Notes under the pieces: generated by a model
Seen by the model: only the letters and a program-made list of their open reading frames with translations
Databases searched by the model: none
Told to the model about the DNA's origin: nothing
Translations under genes and position numbers: made by a program
NCBI GenBank assembly: GCA_964036295.1
Contig: OZ038463.1
Location: 9,415,274 to 9,479,273 of the forward strand
Direction of reading: 5' to 3'
DNA length: 64,000 nt
Source of the DNA: Plumapathes pennacea
Taxonomy: Eukaryota > Cnidaria > Anthozoa > Antipatharia > Myriopathidae
Part shown: piece by piece, positions 39,901 through 52,700 of the stretch
Position numbering within the stretch: position 1 is the first letter of the stretch
How the letters are laid out: each line of letters starts with the position of its first letter

Positions 39901-42900
39901 CGACACGGGCGTTGGACGTTTCAAAACGCGTACACGTACGCTAATATTTCCATGAAATGCATGGCAGCTCTTAAAATGCAACATTTACGCAAAATTTTGT
40001 GTGAAATGCGATGTCTGACCACTGTGTCTTTCCGTCAAAGTAAACGAACATTTTGAACTGAAAGTTTCTTTGACTTCTGATTGGATGAGAGCGGTCTGGA
40101 TGAAGTCGATAGAAAACCGCGTGCCGACCAAGACCGACATTTAATGTAAATTTTTCGTACGTTATTCGGAGCACTTAGTGAACACTCTTTTTTCTCTTCC
40201 TTTTAGCACATTCCCCCGGGATTCCTCTTACCGAACTGGCCGCTGTATTTTTCTACCTTCAATCTCTACCTGATGCATCCTGCCTCCACTGTGCGCCAGG
40301 CCACCAGCGCTGTCTTCAAATATCTAGGTATGCATGCATGCACATAATATCAAGGCGTTTTAAAAATCCTTTCACTCCCAAGCTCGAAATGCAGATTCTC
40401 TCAACCTTTTCAGAGTAGCAATGTATGAGAATTGTTAGTTTAGTCAGGTTTCATCTGAAAAAGACCGTGTATCAAAAGCCAAGTTCTCCTTACTGTAAGG
40501 TATATCTTTGGTGAGAAACTGAAGGAGAAAATGAGAGAGGAAGTGTTAAAAGGACAATGTAACCGACCTTACCTCCACAACATAAAGAATTATCAATGCA
40601 GCTAAAAGCATATTATATGCACTGGTTTGGTGAGGGTAGGATGCCCGTGATTGAAGGTGATTTAAAAGACGCGATAAACCATTAGCTTTTACCGTAATTC
40701 GGCTGCAGTCTTCTCAGCCTTGGCATTGTCTTTTTAGCCGCCTGCAAGGTTAGCTCATTTGGTAGTCAGAGCGCTGAAATCGTGTTTGCTGTCACGATAA
40801 GCGACACACTAGCTCGAGGTGATGTTACACGAGTCGATTTCTAACGACGACTTTTGGCGCAACAAGTTTTTTCTAGACTTTTTGTCTATAGTAATCTTCT
40901 AAACTATCAAATAATAGCAATCTTTGCACAAAAGTCTGCCTTTGGCGGAAGTTCGCCATATTTTCGGAGTAGGAGTTAAAGCGCTAGCTACAAAATTGCA
41001 GGTGTTGCGCGAAAAATTTTCGTTAAAAATCGTCTCGTGTAACATCACTTTAATGAGATCATGTCTATGTTTGAGGGAAACCAGAGGATCAGCTGGGAGT
41101 GTAGTAATCCAATTTGTTCTTTCTTTCAATCTCATCTGTAAGGAGAACTTGGCATTTGATAGCTTGCAAGCACTCGGGCAGTTCTTCTTGCATAGTCGGG
41201 AAAATAATTACCTCTTGTATCTGTTTCTCTTAGTTGCAAAAGATAGCAGCAACCCAGTGCTACTGAAGCTGGTTCTACAAGGCTTAGCGTCGGAATGGCA
41301 AGTTGATGAGCAGTTGCTCACGGAGAAAATCGAGGTGACAAACAGAACTGTCGAGGGAGCAATCTCAGAAGATAATGACGGCCCTGATTTGCTCAGAAAA
41401 ACCAAGAAGCATCAACCTCATTGCGATGAAACTAAACGGTTCTTAAATCCGTCACCTGACGTCCAGACTCGGTCCACGACTACTCCCTCTCCCACACCGG
41501 ACCTGTTTCCTGTATCTCCGCGTTCTTTGGATAGTTCTGGAAGCTTTTGTCGATCTGGCACTCCATCAGGAGGAACTCCTGATCTGCAAAATCCATCCTC
41601 CTCTCTCAATGCTTCCTGGTCGTCACAGAAGCCTGCGAGGATCAGCATTCGTCAGGTTTCCAAACTCGCGGCGGGTATGTTTATATCTACATGTAGCTTC
41701 TAACTATTCCAGATGAAACTTATACAGCGGCTCACCCACAATCCTTTACTCCCTGGGAACATCGGATTGAGAATCTCAGGCGCTCGAAAGTCGAACAGGT
41801 CTTTGGAACAATTTGCCACGTGACCCAAAACTCTTTCGTTTTTTGAGTACCATAAATGGAAGTGCATAAATAATTAAACTTGGCCTGTTTAACTAAAACA
41901 GCTTTTTGGGGGGAGTGCAGTGTTTCTTAGTGCAGTAACACTGTCGTTATTTGCAGAATGTCACTCAAGTGAGCCCAGGCTGTTGGCGTCCGAGGCATGG
42001 GAGTGGAGAGAAGGCCGATTGCTTGCATACGAGCTCATCCTGAGGTTTCTTATAACCAATCACATCCACTACATCTTCCCAACATTTGCCCTGTCCTCTA
42101 CACGTGCTTCAGCTTCTCAGTCAGTAGATGAAAATTTAATTGGAAGGTAAAATAATCTCGTTTGTTTTTGTTAACTGTGACACGCGATTTTCCATTTTTT
42201 TTTTGTTTTTTTGTTTTTGTTTTGTTTTGTTTCGTTTTGTTTTTGTTTTTTTGTTTCGCCGCTCGTGGATTCCATACATATTGAGACCCATTTGCTGAGC
42301 TTTAGAGTCCAAGTCGCCTCTTATATGAGCCCTGTTGACCGGGCTGGCTTGGTCAACTGGGCCAGCCAGGTCGTGTGTTCATATGGGAAATTTCAGCCCG
42401 AGTAACCGAGATAAAGTGTCCATGATGCAAAAGTTTTTGCCAATTCTTCCATCAAAGCCAAATTAAGAAGCAAGTACATTTCAGACTCGCATGTTGAAAC
42501 ATTACGAGATCTCGGTTAACCGGGCTGGCCCGCCCTCTCATATGAACACATCGGAATTTTTACAAAGGAAATAGTGGGAGGGCGAGATCTTGGTAACCGG
42601 GCTCATATGAAGAGGCCCTTAGAGTCCAGTTGCCCTCAACGGGGATGATAACTCAACATGCAGAGCAAAGCGTCGGCTTCTTCGAAGTTTGTAACAAACT
42701 ACCGACATAGTTTTTTTGGCGACAAAGCGCCGTTTGCGCTTGAAAAGTTGTAAAAGTTGACATTATTTTCGTTAACCGGTGAACCGGTTGCTTGCGCTTG
42801 CGTTTGCGTTTGCGCTTGCTTTACTCATGTGAACTAGCCTTAAGACTCCAATAGAAGATGCACCTGGCTTCTAGCAACGTAACTTATAATACATTTTCGT

Positions 42901-45900
42901 TTATACCAGGGAGTCTTACACAAATTTAAAGATGTCGGTGTTTATAAACAAGTTGAATGTCTTTATTGTGTCTAGATGTAAACTTACCGAAAATGAGTCC
43001 ACAAAGTCCGACATCTGGATGTTTTAAAAGCGAAAAGCTCGACAACTACAGTTGGTGAACCATTTTATGTTTTGAATTAAAACAAGACAAGTAAAAGAAG
43101 CATATTTTCTGATAAATGAAGTCGGTGATGTGAACAAAAACGTTCCCGTCTCTCGTTCTTTGGACAACTTGGGCCTTGGAGGTGCTATTTTTACAGATTA
43201 TGGATTACGCGTCCCATTCGCTTTTGTGTTAGCCACAGTATATCAGCTACATTTTTACATTCTATGTCGATGTCCATCACTTGCACTTCTAACTGTCGTG
43301 CTTCAATGTACCGCTAACCATAACCACAAGGTAGGCAGCTTCCTCGTTGTGTGTGTGTTTGTATGTCTTATCTGAGATCTCTGTCTGCAGTTTGACTAAC
43401 AGAGAAGATAATGAACCTTTTCAAGGTCGAGGGCGGTGAGTTTTAACATGCACATGTTAGCACCTTGTCCTGTGGTATTCCTGTATCGTGATTTACTTAC
43501 GCCCCGTGCAAATGGGCCCAACATTGTTGGCCACCAACCCGCTCCAATGCTGTTAAGTCCAACATGTTGGGTCATTTGAACACCCAGGGTGTTGTTGGCG
43601 AAGTTTGAAACAGGTCAAACTTTCGAGCCAATAAGACCCCCCGACATTTATTTTGCTTCGTGATCGCTGAAGTGTTGCTCAACATTGTTGGGTGCACTTG
43701 AACCGCTTTCCATTATTAGTATTAGTATTAGTACCAATTACTTCGATTTGGGCCGCAACTGTGCCATAAATTTCCGAGCTTTTAGTCGTTGCATACGCGT
43801 CTCCATGTTGCAAGCAACAAAATGGCGGAAACATCACACTTCGGTAAGTTTGCAAACTTCTGTGGGTATGATTTTGTCCCAGAGTGCATTACGTTACCAG
43901 CGTATTACCCAACAGTGTTGGAACTTACTGGAGCCATTTGAACACTACCGCCAACAAACTGTCAACACAGTTGGGTGTTGTTGGGTCCATTTGCATGGGC
44001 TTCAAAAACGCTACAGCAGATTACAATCAGCTACGCTACAGGAGGAATAGTTTGAGGTCGGTTGACCGGCCAGGAGAAGCCCATGATTATAAGTAACATG
44101 TACATGTCGATAATTTGCCATTTGACTTTATTACGTACACTCAGAAGCAGGTCTAGGTTCAGGGTTTTGTTACTGAGAGACTGAAGCAGGTTCGAAAAAA
44201 TAAAACCGACTCGTAAAAATACTTCTATTAATTGTGAATTGTTATAAATTGCCACGTTCCTCTTCTGCATCGGTCTACATACTGCCCGAAATATAAGTGC
44301 CGTCCACACAGTGCAGTAGACGGCGTACACGGTCAGTGAAAAGTCATGGAATTTTGCTCAAATATTTTGCATTTATGATTGGAAAATGGGGAAGTTTAGG
44401 AACCTTTGCTGCAAGCATCAGATGTTCGTCTGGTAAGGCCAGGCATTTTTCTCGCCGTCGTGGAAACATCATAAAATTCAGTGTTCTCAAAGTCAACTCT
44501 GCTAGAATTATTCATTGACTTTATAAAATTACAAATGGAATACATTGGCATCAGGTCTTGTTGACTAGTTGTGTTTATTTCTTTATTAATCAGCTCCAAT
44601 TCAGATGACCCACCTCCAAAGATGCTTGTTCTCAAGAGCAACAGCGCTGGTTTGATTTGCCCTGAGTATTCGCCTCTATATTCTACCACCACGATCAAGG
44701 TAGGTAGGAGAATGTCTCAACCACAATCCTTTGCGTGCGTGCTATTCTCGACGACCATTTTGAGGAGCTTGGATGCGCGCGCAACCTTGAAAAACTGGTT
44801 CTAAAAAGCCATGCTCGTTGCTACTGCTTCAAGCGAGGTATTGTATATAGTACACTAAACTTTAATTCGTTTGAACATTAGTTTTACTGACATGTTTTTT
44901 CTCGTGCGAACCGACCTCATTTTTATCAAAAAGGCTTTGCGGCAGGCCTCGTTTTGAAACAGAGGCCACGGGCGTTGATTAGTTATTATTTTGCATAGAA
45001 GTTTTTTCGTACTAGGAACGAAACTTGGCGATTTCTCGGATGTAAGCAAAAATATCTCAGATAACACGTTAACCCCTTTAACTTACGTAGCGATGGTTTC
45101 TGAATTATCTAATTTTGTTTTAAACAGGAAGGAGAGAGTGGAGTCTTGGAAAAGGTCGGTCGTCGAATTGCTTGGGTTGAGAAATAGGATTGAATTTTAG
45201 TTGTGCAATATATAGGTGAAATAGATGCCTTGGATTTGAGGTTAGGATTGAAAGTACAGGTACATTGAAGCTATACATAAAGCCAACGTTTGGAGGATGT
45301 TGAAGTATAGTATCAGGATTAGCTCCTTTAGACTGTGCGGCCGCATTTTAGAAAAAACAAAAACAAAACAAAAACAAACAAAAACAAACAAAAACAAAAA
45401 CAAAAAAAAAAAAGCAAGCTGTTGTCGTTGTCAAAACGTCAAAGGATTATGGAATGATGTAGCATGGTGAACTGATATACTTTGCCCTTCAGAAAAACAA
45501 CAAGTCAATAACAGCTCAGTTATTCTGTCTTCTGTTTGTCTTCAGGAATCTGCAAAACGGAACGCGATAAAAAAGAAAACAAAGTAAGTTGTACTTCTTG
45601 TTTAGAGACTTTTTATGTGGAGTAAGGACACCTGAGACATCGGGTCATTATTTTTGTACAAATTGTTGCTGACGGGAACCGTACAAATTACATTACACGA
45701 TGTAAAAACAACTGCGAGGGTAAGTTAACGCCCTTGTGGTGCGCTGTGATGATCTTTGTGTCTACAAACTGCAGCCAGAAGATTTGCCACTCGTCCTTGG
45801 ATTGTATTTTTTGAAACAAAAGCTGGTAAGCCCTTGACAGGCGGCTACTGCGGCCCCGATGAACAGGCCCTAAATTTAAGTCACTATTTGTTTATGGGCA

Positions 45901-46763
45901 TGAAATACTGTGGACATACATGGCGTGAAATCTTCAGTATATGCTATTTTCTGTTTATCTTTTTACATTTATTTGTTTTTGTATTTCAGGAGATCAGCAT
46001 CGTTTGCAACGTCTGACGTTGTGCAAGAAACAAAGCGCATCATCCGGCAGTATTCTGTTGTATCTCAGGTGGCACCGAAAAGGCCTTTTAGGCCTCCAAG
46101 AAAAGGTTCATATTATGCTCTGGTAAGCCGTGAAGATCTCACAGATTCACTGGTGCAGTTCTACTCGATTCCTATTTCCTGGGACGTTCCACTATCCGCC
46201 GTCCAATATCCCGTCATTAATCCTTGTTGTAGAATTGATATTGATATGCGACACACAAGTCATTTTTGTGTATTTCGACATTTTCCATTCCCAACCTTGG
46301 AGGGAAAAATCAGTGTGAGTCAGTCATTGAGGTCCTACGCTTGATTGAACTTTTCCCGGCAGTTTGGAGAACTTATTTACTATACTGTTTCCCCAGTTCA
46401 GTCTACGAAGCTCCGGCTGATGTAGAAATCGTTTTCTTTCCACTCACCCGTCTGTCTTGCTCTCGATTGCTGTACTATTTTTAAATAAAACTTTAAAACT
46501 TTTACCCGTGTAGGTCAGTTCTGGCTGATGTTCTCAGAGTTCTTTTTAACTTTGACGTTTTTCTTTTTCTTTTTCTTTTTCTTTTTCTTTTTCTTTTTCT
46601 TTTTCTTTTTCTTTTTCTTTTTCTTTTTCTTTTTCTTTTTCTTTTTCTTTTTCTTTTTCTTTTTCTTTTTCTTTTTCTTTTTCTTTTTCTTTTTCTTTTT
46701 CTTTTTCTTTTTCTTTTTCTTTTTCTTTTTCTTTTTCTTTTTTCTTTTTTCTTTTTTCTTTTT

Positions 46764-46794
<31 letters not shown>

Positions 46795-49700
46795 GGTATA
46801 TTTCTTTAATGCTCGCTCCTTCTGCTTCTTCTTCACACAGAATTCCCTGGCTCTATCGCTTGAAATTTATTATTCTGACGGTTGTCATATTTGTTATGTT
46901 TTGTCAGGCTAGTTCGCTGCTAAGCCAGACCCGAGTTTTGGATTCAGAACAGCAAGCCAAGGTAAACGTTATGTGTTATTTATTACCTACACACAAAACG
47001 TCTGAAACAATGATAATAATGTTGATAAACACTTAGTTAAGGGGGCTTACACGTACTTACAGACCTTGCATATTCGAATCAAAGTATTTTCTTATCGAAA
47101 CTGCAAAAAAAGCTGTTGTCGTTTTTTGTTTTGACAATGTTTTACTCCGAACTACAGGCACAAGATTCAAGTGAATTCCTGGCTCAGTCTTTAACGTCTC
47201 CCTTTGGCAAACCCGAGAAGAAGACAGGTGATATTTCTAGTAATTCATATCCTGATAATTTATCGGCGGGTTTTTCTCTTCTGGACCCTACTTCAAAAAT
47301 ATATACGCTGTTAGTGCTTGAAAAGTGGCCATACAGTTAACAGACAAACGACACGAGTGGATGTGTTCTCTATTTTGCGTTATGCGTTAGGCTTTAACTG
47401 TAGGTCCTAATTATTACCTTCTCTCTTGATGTCTGTCGTTATCTGACATTTGTAAGGTCTTCTGCTCAACTTGCTTTGATTCCCTTTGATTCCCTTTGTT
47501 TCAGACCACGATGCTGCAGAGGAAAATCCGTTCAAGTTTCAAGCATCGTCGTCATTATCTGAGTGAGTCACGGTCAATTTTGCATTTTTATAGTTGTTTT
47601 CACTAACTTGACCAGTTCGTTCTGTTTTGTGCACTGCAATTGGTAAACGTTGTAGACAACCAAACTGAAATTGCTTTGTGTTTAGTTAGCACAGTGATAA
47701 AGTGGAAGTCGCTCCCATAGCACGGTTTAATGCATGTAAAACCCATGCAACTATTACGAATTTACAAAGACGCAAGTCGGTTCGTGTTATATAATCTTCC
47801 TCGAATGTTTTGTTTACTTATTCCACCGTCTCTTGTTTATTTCTTATTTTTCTACAGAGAAGCAGAGTTACCTGAATGGACGAACTCTCTCCAGCTCACT
47901 ACGTTGTCTTGTATTCTTTCCCAGGTTAGTTCCGTATTCCTCGTCTGTGCGAAATGTAACTCCATTGAACAAAATCTGCTTTACCGAGATCACTACTCGA
48001 GTTTACCGCGGAAAACCTCTTAACGTAAATTCGACGTCTTTTCCATCATTTGGTGTCTGACGAAAAAGCCTGAAGCAAAATGCCTTCCATGTTTAGTCAG
48101 ATGATGTAGTGATCCAACAAACATCCACATACATTAACACAGTATTGCTTGCTACAGGTTTTGTTGCAGACTACAGAGTGTTTAGCAGATAGCCGTTGGG
48201 AGCTACGAAGAATGGGACAACAGGTTTGAGATAAGCGTATCTTTGCTCTTTTGGGTCACAAGCCCGTACTTCGTGCATGGAACTCGACAATTCTTTTTGA
48301 ATTGTTGCGAGTAGAATACACATTAAGGCTTTGAGCTTAAAGAGTCAACCTTCTGACAACTTTCCTTTTTGTGTGTGTAACTTGTGAAGGTGTTGCCACT
48401 TGTCAGTGAGACAGTGCGTTGGTTCGACATGGAGGCGTTGGTGAACTTGTGGAACAAGCGCTTGACTCGTGACAACACCCTGTTGTGTTATGGCGCTTGT
48501 ATTGCACTCAAGTACTCTATCACTCACGCGGGCAGGCTCATGCACTTCCTGGAACAGCCACCCTCAACCTGGAAGGTAAAAATGCGGCTGTTAGTCTCGA
48601 GTTTGTGTCTACTTATTTGGCTTTGGCTTTTGTTTTTGTTTTGTTTTTTGTTTTGTTTTTCCGCACGTGGATCAGCCAAGTTTATTCAATGCAACTCAAC
48701 TGAATTAACATGCTTTTTTTCTTCATTCTTCCTCCTCTTTAATGTAACTGGAGAAAAAAGTGGTCTTTTTCATACTTCATAGAAACAAGAATTTCAGAAA
48801 AATGTAACATTTGGGTGTCCATTTGGAGTATCGTGAATACAGTGTACAAACTTACCAAAGGGTTTTCATGATAATACTTCATTGGCATTCTGTGTAGATT
48901 ACTTTAAAGAAGAATGAACGATTTGTGACAGACTGATACAAAGGTATTGTTTTTACTTGTCAGGACCCTGAGACTTGTGGACGTGCAGCATTGGCTGTCG
49001 TGACGGAGATCCATAAAGGCTTGAGATCTTGGATCGCTCAGGTGTGCAAAAAAAAAAAAAGAAAAAAAAAAGAAAGAAAGAAAAATAACTGAAAAAAAAA
49101 ACGGCCATGCGTACAGGATAGTAGGCACATCCCTCATCTTAAAGCATTTGCTTTGTTTCTGTTTGTCTGCTTTTGTTTTGTTTGGTTTTCATTTGTATTG
49201 ATAATCTCTCTTTACACGCCTCAGATTCACGTCGTACTCAAGAATCCCTACTACGATAAAATCACGGTGGTCGCCATGGAAACCATGATGTTGTCGCACA
49301 TCTGCTTTCCTTTTAGCCCAGAACAGCTGGATCAAGTAAGGAAGACCTGTTGATGAATCAGTTTACACACTCACTATACATTGATGCCGTCATGTGGTGT
49401 TATGTCTTATTACATGTTTGTTTTCAGAAATTGGCCGAGGAGGTGACTGTATTGAACAAGATGTTACACATATTCGTGTATTCCTATCCGGACAATCCGC
49501 TCAGTAAGTACGATTTTTTTCAGTATTTACAGTGCTTGTTCATCGATCGTGTTTGGTGTATTTTGTTCTGATCTGAGCGCCTAATTGTATTGACATTTTG
49601 CTGTTGTGTTTTTGTGTCTAAATTCTTAAATTGTGTTAATGTTTATCTGTCGCATTTCTTGTCAGAACACAAGTTATTAGACTTGTTTCTGTCGCTGCAC

Positions 49701-52700
49701 GTATGCCGTTTTGTTTGTAATTACTGTATTACATTGCTTAAATGTGTCCATTTGTGTTCACCAGGTGGTGCTGTGAGATCAGTTCTTGGCGTGGCCACGC
49801 TGCCTCCGTTTCTTTCACCCACGGAAGGCTTTCTGTGGTAAGTTTTCTGGGCTCGACCACTTTACTTGGCCGCCAGACAAGTTGTCGGCAAGATCTGCTT
49901 GCCCGACAGGGAAATCCACTTGCCCCGGGCAAGCGGTCACGGGTTTCGTCGCGCCCTGCATGTAATTTCCTAGTATAAAGTAAAAGTTTCTTGAAATAAA
50001 TTGATAGCGCAAAACGTTTCAGGGCCTTTCAGTAGACCTCCTGGAACGTTTTCGAACACTAGAAATGTAATCCTTAAAATTCTATCTCATCCTATTTTAC
50101 TCGATCTAAGACCAAAGAGCTTCAAAAGACCCGTCTCACGCTGGGATGGCTTGGATTATCGTTCATATGCTACGTTCTGCGATCTTTTTTCGGCTTGGCT
50201 TTATCATGTCTTGTTTTTACTTGCCTTCCACAGTTCATCTGATCAAAGAAGATTAACCTTCAATAACTGCGAACTGAAAGTATCTTATTGTATTTATGTT
50301 TTTTTTCTCTCAGTTGTTCGTCGAAATGTGGTTCTCAGGACCAACGCGCTGATCAGGTTTGTCGAGTTCGTCTTACTTGTCTTTCCTGTTTTGTTCTGTT
50401 AGTGCTCTTGCTATGATTGTTTTGCTGCTGATTTCTTTATTGTCTGATTGCACTGATCTCAGTCAGTTGCCGATAGATTCTTTATTATTTTACTGACGTC
50501 TGAAAGCTTCTAGTGTGAAACACTAATTGTTGTCATCAAATATGTAACATCAAATATTTTGCTGTTGTTATTCCCCTGTAGAATTCGTGCAATAATCATT
50601 TTAACTGTAATTGCTTTATTTATGTTTTGTTGTTGTTGTTGTTGTTGTTTTCTTTTCTTTTTTTTGTTTTCCAAACGCTAAATCCCAGTTCAGTATCCGT
50701 CTTATCATCACTGTTAAATGTGCTACATTTGTGTATTGACTGTTCTCTAGGTTGGAAGATATATGATATCAGAGGTGCACTATATACTACCAAGATTTCT
50801 CAAGAACTGTGATGTGGATCAAATGGTAAACAGTTTTGACCTCTTCCTTTACAGGCCTTGTGCAATCTAACAAAGCTCGATACACATACATGGTGTCACT
50901 TCGCTGTTTGCTTGTTTGTTTGGTTGGTTAGGGTTAGAGTTAGGTTTTTTGTTTTTGTAGTATGTGTAAAGTTATATTGTATAATAACCCCGATAGTAAG
51001 GCATACACAGGGAAAGAAAGTTGACAATTAACGTAGCAAACCACGCTGACAGCTGAATCATACTTTTCTGTACAAATGAAGACTATATCATGCTTTTTGC
51101 GAACAAATTAGCTCATCTCTTCGGACGTGTTAGAATCTTGTACTTCTTGTTATTACTGAGCAGTCGTTTTTTTTTATTTTTTTTCAGTTCGTTTTATTCC
51201 CCGTACTGGTTCATTACGTCAATGTCTTCTCAGAGGAGCCCGCCGTGTGTCGCTCATTAGTAGAAGGGTGAGAAACTACACTTACGTTTACTTACAGTTT
51301 ATGGAACTGGCAAGTTACCACTATTGATCGAGCAATCCTTAGTTTCTCAGAGTATTTCAAACAGCCGTTTGTAAAAATGTTTAAAACGTGAAATGTTTTA
51401 CACGTGTTTTATGTATTACCCCAATCTTGTAAAGAATGGTACTGCCTTCGCTGTATAGCTTTTTGACCGCGTATGTATTGTGTAGTTGACCTGCCTGAAT
51501 TCTTCCCTTACTTTTTTCCTTTCTTTTCGTTTCCTTCAGGCTCTTCTGTCTCATTCTGAGGATAGAACAGATACAAACTGGTCAGGATGCAGTGTACGGT
51601 AATAAAAGGTAGGCTGTCTGGCTAACTAAGTTTCTTGATAAGCTCAGGGCCCGAATTGATGTTTTTTTCTTCCTCACTCGCCATGAGTTAGCAGGCAACA
51701 CAAGGGTGGTAGCTCAGATTCAGGAAACTCTAATCCTGGATATGACACTCTTCTTGGTGTAAAATGCACATGCTGTTCTTTTCATTCGTATCGCGTAATT
51801 TGTTTCTAAAAGAGAACGTCTATACTAGCCGTCGGGCAATTAAAAGAAAGAACGTTTCTTGCCAAACTCTATAGCTGCAACTCAGCGTCTCTTTATACGT
51901 TCGCCTGTGTAACTTTAGCAGTGTGATCGTCTTAGTGGTTTTTCCTGTCGTGATTTTTTTATTTTTTCTTGTTAAACAATTTTTCTTTTACAGAAAGGAA
52001 ACCGAGTCTTTAGTATATTTCTATCTGGATTTTGCACTCCTTGCTGTCTGCGAAGTAATTAACTCAAAAGTAAGTGCCATGGCAATTCATGTTCTGCTTA
52101 TTCTTGCTAATAGTCAAGTGTTCTTTTCGGCACTGCACGTGTACGACAAGATACATTTATCAGGAAATTAATTATGAAACATATGCGAAAATGCCATTAT
52201 TATTATTAGTTTGATGAACAGTGGTTTGAAATCCGAACACGGCAGAGAAAGACCAATTATTTAATGTCGTCTTCAATCGCAACCAGCCGAACTTCGAACA
52301 AAGAAGTCACATTTCACCAATCTAAAATTTAGTGTTCATAATTTTGTGTGAGTGTGTAGCACAGTTATTGCTGGTTGAACTCACCCATGCATGTATCACT
52401 TCTCTTCAGGCCCTGGAGCTACCTCTGTTCAGGGACGTGCTGGATTTGTTCTTGAGGGTGGCTTACCTCCTAGAGAAGCCTAAATTCCTTGGATTCGTGT
52501 TCAAAGCCATCACCACCAGACTGGATTACGTACGTGCATTTTAAACAAATTACTACTAATATTATTATCCCTGTTCCAAAACGAATTACAAGAAGAGTAA
52601 AAAATAAAGAAGGGGCTTGCCATAGAAAGGCTTAGGGCGCGTTTGATTAGTTTTAATCCGGAATAGGAATAACGCTGCTGATCGTTAGAATTATTTGGTT

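Noticed and set aside
40899..41233. Upstream extension of exon 11 of the large gene
   Set aside because: The frame is open, but the acceptor tgtttctcttag at 41233 gives the correct phase, and the upstream part is MITE sequence.
46528..46836. Poly-Phe and Lys/Glu-rich reading frames
   Set aside because: They come from the CTTTTT satellite in an intron of the large gene.
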